From Bradyrhizobium viridifuturi (GTDB lineage: Bacteria; Pseudomonadota; Alphaproteobacteria; Rhizobiales; Xanthobacteraceae), in the NCBI RefSeq assembly GCF_001238275.1, contig NZ_LGTB01000036.1:1-64000 (forward strand): a stretch of 64,000 bases of DNA. The letters are read 5' to 3'. Shown piece by piece: positions 1 through 11,196 of the stretch (position 1 is its first letter; the number at the start of each line of letters is the position of its first letter). A program made the translations under genes and the position numbers. The notes beneath the pieces are model-generated. The model was not told where the DNA came from and made no database searches. It saw only the letters and a list, made by a program, of their open reading frames with translations.

Positions 1-132
1 GTGATCACTGCGATGGGCCCGGAAGGCACCTTCGACGCCGGCTGGGACAGCCCGATCGCGACCGCGCTGCGTGATTGTGCGGGCGAGATCTCGCGGCAGC
101 TTGGGCACGGCTCGGCGCAGAAGTCGGGGTGA
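1..132 (+). CDS. C-terminal end of a probable IclR-family transcriptional regulator (partial)
   Basis: Only the last 43 codons are present, open from the window edge to a TGA at 130-132. The segment has a GPEGTFD stretch followed by a helix ending in AGEISRQLG. This resembles the last strand and helix of the IclR effector-binding domain, where the family often has GP..RF and AA.EIS..LG. The assignment rests on that short tail alone and is tentative. It runs away from ahcY on the opposite strand. The DNA-binding domain would lie upstream of the window. Confidence 0.4.
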   Translation: MITAMGPEGTFDAGWDSPIATALRDCAGEISRQLGHGSAQKSG

Positions 133-245
133 GGGGGATTACGGCGCCCTCTGTTCCTGAGGGCGGAACGATAGGCCAAGCTCGGGTAGACCATGTCGCG
201 CCAATGCGCGACGTATGACTCCCGGACCGTACAACAAACTCACTT

Positions 246-367
246 TCGTCCCTACAAAAGCAGGGACCCATAACCACCGACGCTGACGATTTGCGCGCTG
301 CTGGAAGGACGAGCTCCCCTTCACAACAGCCGCCGCGGAGTATGGGTCCCTGCTTTCGCAGGGACGA
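246..367. repeat. Inverted pair of 27-base intergenic repeats
   Basis: Positions 246-272 and 341-367 are near-perfect inverted copies (core GGGTCCCTGC), differing at about two bases, with a 68-base spacer. They sit in the gene-free stretch 133-476 between the convergent regulator tail and ahcY. Elements with this GGGTCCCTGC...GCAGGGAC core are scattered between genes in Bradyrhizobium. Apart from this and the ahcY terminator I see nothing else in the stretch. Confidence 0.7.
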
Positions 368-420
368 CATCGGTGGATCGGCGTCATGCCGGGTGCCGTC
401 CACGCGCAAAACAGCCCAGC

Positions 421-446
421 AAAAAGCCCCGGACGATGCCGGGGCT
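421..446 (-). terminator. Rho-independent terminator of ahcY
   Basis: On the minus strand an 8-base stem AGCCCCGG / CCGGGGCT with a six-base loop is followed at once by a run of five T (421-425). It begins about 30 bases after the ahcY stop codon. Stem, loop and T-tract are all visible, so this is a classic intrinsic terminator. Confidence 0.9.
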
Positions 447-476
447 CTTCACTTCATCGATCGCAGTCAGCGCGGA

Positions 477-1904
477 TCAGTAGCGGTAGTGGTCCGACTT
501 GTACGGACCTTCCTGCTTGACGCCGATGTAGTCGGCCTGGTCCTTGCGCAGCTCGGTCAGCTTGACGCCGATTTTGGCGAGGTGCAGACGAGCGACCTTC
601 TCGTCGAGCGTCTTCGGCAGCACGTAGACCTTCTTGGCGTACTTGTCGTCCTTGTTGTTGGCCCAGAGCTCGATCTGCGCCAGCGTCTGGTTGGTGAACG
701 AGGCCGACATAACGAAGGACGGGTGGCCCATCGCATTGCCGAGGTTCACGAGACGGCCTTCCGACAGCATGATGATGCGGTGCTTGTCGGGGAATTCGAT
801 CTCGTCGACCTGCGGCTTGATGTTGGTCCACTTCAGATTGCGAAGGCTCGCGATCTGGATCTCGTTGTCGAAGTGGCCGATGTTGCAGACGATGGCGCGA
901 TCCTTCATCGCGCGCATGTGCTCGATGGTGATGATGTCCTTGTTGCCGGTGGCGGTGACGAAGATGTCGGCGCGCGGCGCGGCGTCTTCCATCGTCACGA
1001 CCTCATAGCCTTCCATCGCCGCCTGCAGCGCGCAGATCGGATCGACTTCGGACACCATGACGCGGCAGCCGGCCTGGCGCAGCGAGGCGGCCGAGCCCTT
1101 GCCGACGTCGCCGAAGCCCGCGACCATCGCGACCTTGCCCGACAGCATCACGTCGGTGCCGCGGCGGATGCCGTCGACCAGCGACTCGCGGCAACCATAG
1201 AGGTTGTCGAACTTCGACTTGGTGACGCTGTCGTTGACGTTGATCGCCGGGAACAGCAGCGTGCCCTTGTTGGCCATCTCGTAGAGACGATGCACGCCCG
1301 TGGTGGTCTCTTCCGAGACGCCCTTGATGTTCTTGGCGATCTCGGCGAAGTAGCCCTTCGGCTTCTCCTTCAAGAGACGCTTGACCAGCGCGTAGAAGAT
1401 CTCCTCTTCCTCGGAGGTCGGCTTGTCGAGGAACGCGGTGTCGCCCTGCTCGGCGCGGTAGCCGGCATGCACCAGCATGGTGGCATCGCCGCCGTCATCG
1501 AGGATCATGTTCGGCGTACCGCCGCCGTGCCAGTCGAACAGCTTGGCGGTGTAGTCCCAGTACTCGGTCAGCGTCTCGCCCTTCACGGCGAACACCGGAA
1601 TGCCGGCGGCGGCGATCGCGGCCGCAGCGTGATCCTGGGTCGAATAGATGTTGCAGGAGACCCAGCGGATGTCGGCGCCGAGCGCGGCCAGCGTCTCGAT
1701 CAGCACGGCAGTCTGGATCGTCATGTGCAGCGAGCCGGCGATGCGCGCGCCCTTCAGCGGCTGCTTGGGGCCAAACTCCTCCCGGGTGGCCATCAGGCCG
1801 GGCATTTCGGTCTCGGCTAACGAGATCTCCTTGCGGCCGAAATCGGCGAGCGCAATGTCCTTGACGATGTAGTCGGTGAAGCCGGGCTTCGTGGGGGCGT
1901 TCAT
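477..1904 (-). CDS. ahcY: Adenosylhomocysteinase
   Basis: This enzyme reversibly hydrolyses S-adenosylhomocysteine to adenosine and homocysteine, clearing the inhibitory product of AdoMet-dependent methylation. The 475 residues match the usual bacterial length, including the roughly 40-residue insertion (about 120-155) seen in bacterial enzymes. The NAD-binding motif GFGDVGKG is at 263-270 and the conserved C-terminus KSDHYRY is present. The start is an ATG at 1904. It lies downstream of metK on the same strand, separated by two palindromic repeats (1931-2019), and ends in a clear terminator. Together with metK it forms the AdoMet synthesis and recycling pair. Confidence 0.97.
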   Translation of the reverse strand: MNAPTKPGFTDYIVKDIALADFGRKEISLAETEMPGLMATREEFGPKQPLKGARIAGSLHMTIQTAVLIETLAALGADIRWVSCNIYSTQDHAAAAIAAAGIPVFAVKGETLTEYWDYTAKLFDWHGGGTPNMILDDGGDATMLVHAGYRAEQGDTAFLDKPTSEEEEIFYALVKRLLKEKPKGYFAEIAKNIKGVSEETTTGVHRLYEMANKGTLLFPAINVNDSVTKSKFDNLYGCRESLVDGIRRGTDVMLSGKVAMVAGFGDVGKGSAASLRQAGCRVMVSEVDPICALQAAMEGYEVVTMEDAAPRADIFVTATGNKDIITIEHMRAMKDRAIVCNIGHFDNEIQIASLRNLKWTNIKPQVDEIEFPDKHRIIMLSEGRLVNLGNAMGHPSFVMSASFTNQTLAQIELWANNKDDKYAKKVYVLPKTLDEKVARLHLAKIGVKLTELRKDQADYIGVKQEGPYKSDHYRY

Positions 1905-1930
1905 GAGAGCGTCCTGTTGTTGAACTGGTC

Positions 1931-2019
1931 ATTCCGGGCGCCGCGCAGCGGCGAACCCGGAATCTTGAGATGATGAGTAAGGATTCCGGGATCGCTCGCG
2001 CTCGCGAGCGTCCCGGAAT
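1931..2019. repeat. Two REP-like palindromes between metK and ahcY
   Basis: Two imperfect palindromes with the same ends (ATTCCGGG...CCCGGAAT) occupy 1931-1963 and 1983-2019. Each folds as a long hairpin with a GC-rich inner stem. The ends are shared but the inner stems differ, as in dispersed REP-type elements. Their position between two co-oriented genes could let them act as a transcript stabiliser or partial terminator, but that is inference. Confidence 0.75.
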
Positions 2020-2029
2020 GACGCTGATG

Positions 2030-3226
<1,197 letters not shown>

Positions 3227-3286
3227 CAAGCAAACCCCTTGTTTCGTCGATGTCCGACGTTGGTTGGTGAATATGTCCCCGGCATG

Positions 3287-4641
3287 TCAGTCTCGTCGCC
3301 GTGAGATGACGTAGGATTCGTCGTAGAACCACAGCCCGTTGTGTTTGCGGAGAACTTCGCGTGTGGCCTCGAGAGCTCGTCCGTTTTCGGTCGTTTCGGT
3401 CAACCGCTCATCTTCGATCTGCGCGACATACACCGCGGCATTCCACGCAGCAAAGGCTGTCGAGGTTCCGATCGAGCCGGTCACCTCATTTGGCAGCGCT
3501 TCCATATCATATCGGAAGATCGAACGATTATCGGCGTAGGCATTGAAGTTCAGCTCGCGGCCCGCCGAACCCAACTCGTATTTCACCGCGCGCAGTATCT
3601 CATGACGGCTGACGGCGAAAGGATTTTCTCCGGGCCAGACGGCTTGAATCATTTCAAGCCCGGGATCGCCTCCGTGGGAGTGGATTCCTATCAGCCGCCC
3701 GCCGCCGCGCAGTGCGCGGGCCAGCGGCGCGATGATCCGCTTGGCGCGGAAATTCACCGAGGATTTGGCGCGGTAGGGCTGCGAGGCGATCACGAGATCG
3801 AAATTGGCCTCGGTGCGGCCGGCCCGCGGAATGATGGAATCGAGCAGGAAGCGATGATCGTCCCGGTACAGCACCAGCGCCACCGGCCGCTCATAGATCG
3901 GCATCGCATTGCCGGGGCTGAGATTGGCCCGCCAATTCTGTTCCAGGAACGGGCCGAGCTCGGCGATCTGGGCCTCGAACTCACCAGAGGAGGCGCCGCG
4001 CAGGGCCACCTCGTGCCAGATCATGCTGGCGGCCGCCGCGGAGTTCTTGGGCGTCAGCAGGGCGCCTCGGCGTAATACATGTTGGTGAACACGAAGACGC
4101 TGGCCGGGTGCTCGAACAGACGGTCCGGCACCTTATCGAGCGTGAGGCGGACGTCCTCCAGGCTCAGTTCCTTGCCAGCGACATAGAACGGCATATGTGG
4201 GAAGCGGCCATGCATGGCACGCAGGACGCGCGCCAGCACCGTGCCATCGCCCATTCCGGCGTCGAACACCCGCAGCGCCGGCGGCCGGGGGTGGATCGCC
4301 GCCAGTTCCAGCGATACCCGGTCGGCGATCACCCGCTTCTCGCTGCAGGTGTGTACGAACAGCAGGTAGCGCTGGCGGTTCTCGAAGAAGCGGAAATTAC
4401 CCCTTGGATCGCGCTTTTCCGGCGGCACCACGAGGCCGCGCGGCGGTGCCACGCCGCCCGGGGTCGAGGTGGCGATGAAGCCGTTGATGCGATCGAGCGT
4501 ATCGATGGTGATGCGCTTGCCCTCGCGCAGCCGATGCACCAGCTTGCCGTCGTTGACGGCACGGCGGCCGAACGTCGTCTCCGCCATGTCGGAGCGTCGG
4601 CAGAAATCCGTGATCTGGCTGAGGATTTCGTCGTTCTTCAT
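3287..4641 (-). pseudogene. SAM-dependent methyltransferase with N-terminal helix-turn-helix-like region, frameshifted
   Basis: Two adjacent reading frames encode one protein. The first (start ATG 4641) has a small helical, HTH-like region over about the first 55 residues. A class I methyltransferase motif, FDAGMGDGTVLARVL, follows, and the frame stops at 4054 after YYAEAP. The second (4024 to 3287) carries the rest of the Rossmann-like fold. Adding one G near 4058 (TGC to TGGC) turns the premature TGA into WLTPK and fuses the frames into about 450 residues. The substrate is unknown. The gene lies just upstream of metK, so it may be an AdoMet consumer co-expressed with AdoMet synthesis. It is either a real lesion or a sequencing error. 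Confidence 0.8.
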
Positions 4642-4847
4642 GGTGCCAAGGGCGGCAGTTGTGGGCAGCGGTGAGTGGGACAAAAGTGGGCAGAGATAGT
4701 GTGCAGCGGCGTCTTACCACCATTTTCCCACCAGTTGAACCCCCTCTGCGGCCCGATCACCAAACAGTCATGGATAGCCCCTTGGATCGTTCCCTGGATC
4801 GCCATGCCGTCGCCGATCACGATGACGGCCTACCCGCTGGATGACCG

Positions 4848-6578
4848 ATGCGCCGCCTGCTCCTGATCCCCTGCCTGCTTGCCGCCATGCTGTGGTCGGC
4901 GCCCTGCCTCGCCCAGACGCGCGCCCAGCTCGGCCCGCTCTGCACGACCGACACCACGCCGGCTGACCAGATGATCGACGCCTGCACCAAGATCATCGCG
5001 CTAAAGGTGTTTTCCGGCGAGAAGCTCGCGACCGTCTATTTCTGGCGCGCAGTCGGCTGGAACAAGAAGGGCAACTATCCGCAGGTGATTGCGGACACGA
5101 CCGAGGCGCTGCGCCTCAAGCCGAGCACCGCCGTCTACAATCTGCGCGGCTCGGCCTATTACGACAAGGGCGAGTACGACATCGCGATCGCCGACTTCAA
5201 CGACGCGCTGCGGATGGGGCCACCGAGCGGCATCATCTATCACAACCGCGGCAACGCCTATCGCGGCAAGGGTGACTACGTCAAGGCGATCGCCGACTAC
5301 GACGCCGCGATCAAGGCCGATCCGAGGTCGGCGTTCTCCTATCAGAACCGCGGTGCCTCGAAACAGGCGCTCGGCGATCTCGACGGCGCGCTCGCCGACA
5401 TCAACGAGGCCGTCAGGATCGATCCGTCACTGCCGGAGCCCCTAATCCGCCGCGCCGTGATCTGGCGCGCGAAGGGCGACATCGCGCGCGCGATCGCAGA
5501 CACGACGGAAGCGATCCGGCTCGCGAAGGCGAAGGCGCCCGTCAACATCATGACGCCGCCCGGTAGCGTGCTGATCTCGGCCTACACTCAGCGCGGCCTC
5601 TCCTATGAAGCAAAGGGCGATGCTGCGCACGCCAAGGAAGATTACGCCGCGGTGCTCGAGGGCGTCGCCTCCGACGCCGGCAGCAAAGCCAACCAGGCCA
5701 CCGCCAAGGTGCGGCTCGCGCTGCTGAAGGAAGCTGATGCAGCACCGCGCAAGACCGCAGCAGTGCCCGCCGCCGAAAGCAGTCCTGCTCCCGCGCCGCC
5801 GGTGCCCGCGGCAGCCAATCCGGCCGCGCCGGCCGCACGCGTGCAGGCCGCAGCAACCGGCCGGCGCGTCGCGCTGGTGATCGGCAACGGCGCCTATGCG
5901 CATGTGAAGGCGCTGCCCAATCCACCCAACGATGCACGCGCCATCGCCAAGAGCCTGCGCGACATCGGCTTCACCGTCTCGGAGGGTCTCGATCTCGATC
6001 GCGACGCGATGCAGAGGACGATCCACGATTTCCTGCGCGAGGCGACGCGGTCGCAAATCGCCGTGGTCTACTATGCCGGCCATGGCGTGCAGGTCGACGG
6101 CCGCAACTACCTCGTGCCGGTCGATATCGAGTTCAAGGCCGGCGGGCGCATGACCGACGCGATGGTCGACATGGATACGATCATGGCCGGCCTCGACGAT
6201 CAGATCCGCACCAACATCCTGATCCTCGATGCCTGCCGCAACAATCCGATGGCGCCGCAGGTGGCGTCCACAGGCCCCAGCCGCGGCATCGAGGCCGGCT
6301 CCGGCCTCGCCGCGCCCGCTACGCTCGGATCAGGCTCGACGCTCGGCGCCGGCACGCTGATCGCGTTCGCGACCGCGCCGGGCCAAGTCGCGCTCGACGG
6401 CGAAGGCGCCAACAGCCCGTTCTCGGCGGCGCTGTCGCGCCATGTCGGCACGCCCGGCCTCGAAGTGCAGCAGATGCTGACGCGGGTCCGGGCCGAGGTC
6501 GTCGCCGCGACCAAGGGCAAGCAGGTGCCGTGGTCGAACTCGTCGCTGCTCGGCGAGGTCTATCTGGCGGAGCAGTGA
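4848..6578 (+). CDS. Secreted TPR and caspase-like (peptidase C14) protein
   Basis: The 576-residue protein has three parts. A Sec signal peptide (about 1-22, CLAQ cleavage region) is followed by four to five tetratricopeptide repeats (about 60-265), an Ala/Pro-rich linker (about 300-335) and a caspase-like domain (about 338-576). The catalytic dyad is visible: His412 in YYAGHGVQ and Cys463 in LDACRNNP. This is the bacterial metacaspase-like group, so a periplasmic or surface Arg/Lys-directed protease role is possible, but the target is unknown. It stands alone on the plus strand and its stop overlaps a hairpin shared with the convergent MetE-like gene. The dyad is intact, so I expect it to be catalytically competent. 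Confidence 0.88.
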   Translation: MRRLLLIPCLLAAMLWSAPCLAQTRAQLGPLCTTDTTPADQMIDACTKIIALKVFSGEKLATVYFWRAVGWNKKGNYPQVIADTTEALRLKPSTAVYNLRGSAYYDKGEYDIAIADFNDALRMGPPSGIIYHNRGNAYRGKGDYVKAIADYDAAIKADPRSAFSYQNRGASKQALGDLDGALADINEAVRIDPSLPEPLIRRAVIWRAKGDIARAIADTTEAIRLAKAKAPVNIMTPPGSVLISAYTQRGLSYEAKGDAAHAKEDYAAVLEGVASDAGSKANQATAKVRLALLKEADAAPRKTAAVPAAESSPAPAPPVPAAANPAAPAARVQAAATGRRVALVIGNGAYAHVKALPNPPNDARAIAKSLRDIGFTVSEGLDLDRDAMQRTIHDFLREATRSQIAVVYYAGHGVQVDGRNYLVPVDIEFKAGGRMTDAMVDMDTIMAGLDDQIRTNILILDACRNNPMAPQVASTGPSRGIEAGSGLAAPATLGSGSTLGAGTLIAFATAPGQVALDGEGANSPFSAALSRHVGTPGLEVQQMLTRVRAEVVAATKGKQVPWSNSSLLGEVYLAEQ

Positions 6579-6596
6579 CGGCGCGTACGCGTCACT
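6574..6596. terminator. Possible bidirectional hairpin between convergent genes
   Basis: A perfect 7-base stem (AGTGACG / CGTCACT) with a 9-base loop includes both stop codons of the convergent TPR/caspase and MetE-like genes. There is no T-tract on either side, so its function as a terminator is only a suggestion. Confidence 0.35.
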
Positions 6597-7709
6597 TGCC
6601 CCACACCTCGTTGGCGACTTCGACAGCCAATCGCAGCTTGGCCCATTGCTCTTCCTCGGAGAGGATGTTGCCCTCCTCGGTCGAGGCGAAGCCGCATTGC
6701 GGCGACACCGCGAGCTGCTCGATCGGGGCGAATTTGGATGCCTCCTCCAGCCGCCGCTTGATGTCGTCCTTCTTCTCGAGCTGGCCGAACTTCGAGGTGA
6801 TGACGCCGACCACCACGACCTTGTTGCCCTTGGGCAGGAAGCGCAGCGGCTCGAAGCCACCGGCACGATCGGAATCATACTCGAGGAAATAGCCGTCGTA
6901 ATTGGTGCCGGCCAGCATGGTCTCGGCGACCGGCTCGTAGCCGCCGGAGGAGATCCAGGTCGAGCGGAAATTGCCGCGGCAGACATGGGTCGTGATCACC
7001 ATGTCGGACGGGCGATCGGCGATCGCGTAGTTGATGACGCGCGCGTAGATCTCCTGCAGTCCATCCGGATTGTCGCCACGGTCGCGCGACTTCTGCAATT
7101 CCTCCGGCGAGCACAGATAGGCCCACACCGTGTCGTCGAATTGCAGGTAGCGGCAACCGGCGTCGTAGAACGCCTTCACCGCCTTGCGATAGGTCTTGCC
7201 AAGGTCCTGATAGAACTCCTCGAGATCGGGATAGACCTCCTTCGAGATCAGCTTGCGGCCACCGCGGAAGTGCAGCACCGCGGGCGACGGGATCGTCATC
7301 TTCGGCACAACATGCGCCTGGTCGGCGTACTTCTTCAGGAACCTGAAGTGATCGAGCATCGGATGCTGATCGGAGAAGTCGAGCTTGCCGATCACCCTGA
7401 TGGCGTCGTGGCGGGTCTGCACGCCGGCAAACTGGATGCCCATGTCGGGGTGGAACAGCTCGCAACCGGTCAGATGGCTGAGGAAATCGAAGTGCCACCA
7501 GGAGCGGCGGAACTCGCCGTCGGTCGCAAGCTTCAGGCCCACCGAGGCCTGCTTGTGCACGACCTTCTCGATCTCCATGTCCTCGACCTTGCGCAGCTCG
7601 TCGGCCGAGATCTCGCCCTTCTCCAATTTGGCGCGGGCTTCCTTGATCTTCGGCGGCCGCAACAGGCTGCGACCTCGTCGGCGCGGAACGGAGGCTTGGT
7701 TCGCTGCAT
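6592..7709 (-). CDS. MetE-like cobalamin-independent methionine synthase (catalytic domain), apparent N-terminal frameshift
   Basis: The protein matches the short, single-domain MetE family (YxjG/YxjH type), which transfers a methyl group to homocysteine or a related thiol. Zinc-site residues are visible in THVCRGN and SPQCGF, and QFDDTVWAY corresponds to the conserved Asp loop. The long open frame begins within RPPKIKEAR and lacks a proper start. An ATG at 7707-7709 preceded by GGGAG gives MQRTKPPFRADEV, the expected N-terminus, but in another frame. One extra G near 7670 (GTCGCAGCC to GTCGGCAGCC) joins them into about 372 residues. It follows livF by 19 bases, so it probably belongs to that transporter operon. 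Confidence 0.85.
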
Positions 7710-7728
7710 GGTGAACTCCCTGAGGTCG

Positions 7729-8437
<709 letters not shown>

Positions 8438-8445
<8 letters not shown>

Positions 8446-9190
8446 CGGCAGCCTCGCCGAGGTAGACCGCCCTCACCTGCGGATCGCGCGCGACCTCGTC
8501 GGGCGCGCCCTCGGTGAGCAGGCCGCCGTTGACCAAGACGGAGATGCGATCTGCGAACGAGAACACGAGGTCCATGTCGTGCTCGATCAAGAGCACGGTG
8601 ACGTCGCGCGGCAATGCTGCGACCGCTGCCAGGATATCGTGGCGCTCGCTTTCGGGGACACCGGCCGCGGGCTCGTCGAGCAGCAGCACTCGCGGCCTGG
8701 CGGCGATCGCGACCGCGATCTCGAGCAGGCGCTGTTTGCCGTAGGGCAATGTCGAGGTGAGCTCGGTCATGACGTCGAGCAGATGGAAGCGCGACAATAT
8801 CTCGGCGATCTCGGCATTGACGTCGCTGCGCGTGCCCATCCGCCGCCACCAGTCACCACCGCGGCCCATCCGTTCGGAGACTGCAAGGCCGATGGTCTCG
8901 AGCGGGGTCAGGTCGGGATAGAGCTGGTTGATCTGGAAGGTGCGCGACAGCCCGCGCAGCACCCGTCTGTGCACGGAGAGGCCGGTGATGTCGGCACCTT
9001 CGAGCAGGATGCTCCCGCTGTTCGGCGTCAGCACGCCGGTGAGCTGATTGATGACGGTGGTCTTGCCGGCGCCGTTCGGCCCGATCAGCGCGTGGCGGGC
9101 GCCCTGCATTACCTTCAGCGAGAGATCGCGGGTGACACGAAGGCCGCCAAACGACTTTTCGAGATTGCGGGTTTCGAGCGCGATCGTCAT
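8438..9190 (-). CDS. livG: Branched-chain amino acid-type ABC transporter ATPase (LivG type)
   Basis: This is the second ATPase of the importer, 250 residues. Walker A GPNGAGKTT is at 37-45 and Walker B LLLDEP at 169-174. The ABC signature has the LPYGKQR form (148-154), usual for LivG rather than LSGGQ. The C-terminus carries the VRAVYLGE-type tail of the family. Its ATG at 9190 overlaps the livM stop by 4 bases (ATGA), so livM, livG and livF are translationally linked. Confidence 0.92.
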
Positions 9191-10218
9191 GACGCCTCGC
9201 TCTCCGGCACGGCAACGGCGGCCTTGCGGCCGGCGAACTGACGGATGATCAGGTTCGGCACGAACAGCACCAAGCGGTGGATGCGTGCGCGGCCGACCAT
9301 CACGATCACGACCAGCACGAGGCCGATCCAGAACAGCCAGTATTGCGGGGTGATGCTCTGAAACAGCTCCTGCAGCATCTTGAACACGACGGCGCCGATC
9401 AGGCCGCCATAGAGATAGCCGGTACCGCCGATCACGAGCACCAGCATCAGGTCGGCCGAGCGCTCGAAGGCGAACACGTCGAGCGAGGCGAGCGCCGTGG
9501 TCTGGGTGAACAGCGCGCCGGCGATTCCGGCATAGAAGGCGGCCAGCGTGTAGACCGCGATCAGGCGGCGATTGACCGGCACGCCGATCGCGGCCGCGCG
9601 CAGCGGATTGTTCCTGATCGCCCGCAGCGACAGGCCGAACGGCGAATGCACCACGCGTCGCGCGAGCAGGAACAGGACGAACAGCACGATCAGTGAGTAG
9701 AGGAACCCGGTCTTGCCGAACATGTCGAAGGCGAACAGCCCAAGGATCGGCTGCATCTCGATGCCCTGCAGGCCATCGGTGCCGCCGGTGATGTCCGAGA
9801 AGCGCTCGGCGAGCGCTTCCAGCAGCAGCGCGATGCCGAGCGTCACCATCAGCCGGGTCAGGTCGGCGCCGCGGATGACGAGGAAGCTGGTCAGGAACCC
9901 GAGCACCGCCGCGACGAGGCCGGCGGCGACCAGGGCGATGACGGGCTCGTTGATGATGCCGTGCAGCGCCAGCAAGCCGGCCGAATAGGCGCCGACGCCG
10001 AAGAACGCTGCATGGCCGAGCGAGACGATGCCGGCGTAGCCGAGGATCAGGTCGAGCGACAGCGCGAACAGGCCGAGCCGCACGATGTCGGTCATGATCA
10101 GATAGCGCGAAGGGAACAGGAACGCGCAGGCGAGCGCGAGCACCCAGAAAGCGACCTCGCTGATCCGCCAGCGCGCGCTGGCCATCGCATGGGTGGAGAC
10201 GTCGGACAGCGCGGTCAT
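9187..10218 (-). CDS. livM: Branched-chain amino acid-type ABC transporter permease (LivM type)
   Basis: The 343-residue polytopic permease has a short cytoplasmic N-terminus and about eight to nine hydrophobic segments from about residue 22. The conserved GYAGIVSLGHAAFFGVGAY region follows the second segment and marks LivM-type permeases. The ATG at 10218 lies 7 bases after the livH stop. With LivH it should form the membrane channel of the importer whose ATPases follow. The C-terminal cytoplasmic tail is charged and not conserved. Confidence 0.92.
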   Translation of the reverse strand: MTALSDVSTHAMASARWRISEVAFWVLALACAFLFPSRYLIMTDIVRLGLFALSLDLILGYAGIVSLGHAAFFGVGAYSAGLLALHGIINEPVIALVAAGLVAAVLGFLTSFLVIRGADLTRLMVTLGIALLLEALAERFSDITGGTDGLQGIEMQPILGLFAFDMFGKTGFLYSLIVLFVLFLLARRVVHSPFGLSLRAIRNNPLRAAAIGVPVNRRLIAVYTLAAFYAGIAGALFTQTTALASLDVFAFERSADLMLVLVIGGTGYLYGGLIGAVVFKMLQELFQSITPQYWLFWIGLVLVVIVMVGRARIHRLVLFVPNLIIRQFAGRKAAVAVPESEAS

Positions 10219-10225
10219 GACGGCC

Positions 10226-11095
10226 TCACCGCGCCGCGGTGCGGCCGAACAGGCCGTTGGGGCGCCAGAGAAGGATCACGATCATGACGGTGTAGATCAC
10301 GAAGGGACCGACCTTGGGCACGTAATATTTGCCGGCGACGTCGGCGATGCCGAGCAGCAGGGATGCGAGGAACGGGCCGGTGATCGAGGACGAACCGCCG
10401 ACCGTCACCACGATCAGGAAGTAGATCATGAATTTCAGCGGAAAATACGGATCGAGCCCGAGGATCTCCGCGCTCAGCGCACCGCCGAGCCCAGCGAGGC
10501 CGCAGCCGAAGGCGAAGGTGAACGCGAACACCTGCGGCACGTTGATGCCGAGCCCGATCGCGGCGCGCGGATCGTCGACCGCGGCACGCAGACGGCTGCC
10601 GAACCGCGTCTTGGCGAGGATCAGTTGCAGCGCCAGCGTGAGCAGGCCGCAGATCACGACGATCATCAGCCGGTAACGACCGATGCCGACGCCGAACAGA
10701 TCGATCTGCCCCTCCAGCGCCGCCGGCAATTTGATGAAGACCCGCGACGATCCCATGATGTAATCGACCGCCGCAACCGACATGAACACCAGACCGATCG
10801 AGAACAGCACCTGATCGAGATGGCTGCGGCTATAAAGATGACGGTACAGCGTGCGCTCCAGCGCGATACCAATGACGGCGCTGCCCACAAAAGCGAGCGG
10901 CAGAGCTGCGAAGAACGGCCAACCGGAATTGTTCACCAGCACGGCGCAGATATAGCCGCCGGCCATCGCGAAGGCGCCATGCGCCAGGTTGACGAAATTC
11001 ATCAGCCCGAGCGTCACCGCCAGCCCGCAGGCGAGCACGAACAGCAGCATGCCGTAGGCGACGCCGTCGAACAGGTTGGTGAGGATAGAGGCCAT
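10226..11095 (-). CDS. livH: Branched-chain amino acid-type ABC transporter permease (LivH type)
   Basis: The 289-residue integral membrane permease has the GLMNFVNLAHGAFAMAGGY motif (around 30-48) and the C-terminal LLWRPNGLFG motif of LivH proteins. It is first of four tightly packed genes livH-M-G-F. It is preceded by a hairpin (11143-11173) separating it from the substrate-binding protein gene, a common way for the binding protein to be made in excess. Confidence 0.92.
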   Translation of the reverse strand: MASILTNLFDGVAYGMLLFVLACGLAVTLGLMNFVNLAHGAFAMAGGYICAVLVNNSGWPFFAALPLAFVGSAVIGIALERTLYRHLYSRSHLDQVLFSIGLVFMSVAAVDYIMGSSRVFIKLPAALEGQIDLFGVGIGRYRLMIVVICGLLTLALQLILAKTRFGSRLRAAVDDPRAAIGLGINVPQVFAFTFAFGCGLAGLGGALSAEILGLDPYFPLKFMIYFLIVVTVGGSSSITGPFLASLLLGIADVAGKYYVPKVGPFVIYTVMIVILLWRPNGLFGRTAAR

Positions 11096-11142
11096 GAAGT
11101 CAGCTCAGCCGAGACGACACAATGGGCACCACGTCAAGTGGA

Positions 11143-11173
11143 ACGTCATGGCCGGCAGTCCCGGCCATGACGT
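11143..11173. repeat. Perfect 13-base-stem hairpin between livK and livH
   Basis: ACGTCATGGCCGG (11143-11155) and its exact complement (11161-11173) flank a 5-base loop. The CGTCATGGCCGG core is one of the intergenic palindromes common in Bradyrhizobium. It lies between the binding-protein gene and the permease genes, where it could stabilise the upstream message or attenuate transcription. There is no T-tract. Confidence 0.7.
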
Positions 11174-11196
11174 GGAGGAAGGCGGAGCTTCGCGCG

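Noticed and set aside
291..1820. Long plus-strand open frame opposite ahcY
   Set aside because: Composition is typical of an antisense frame in GC-rich DNA, it has no protein motifs, and the other strand has an excellent ahcY.
3227..3286. AdoMet-sensing riboswitch before metK
   Set aside because: The leader is under 60 bases and I saw no conserved aptamer pairing; covariance search would decide.
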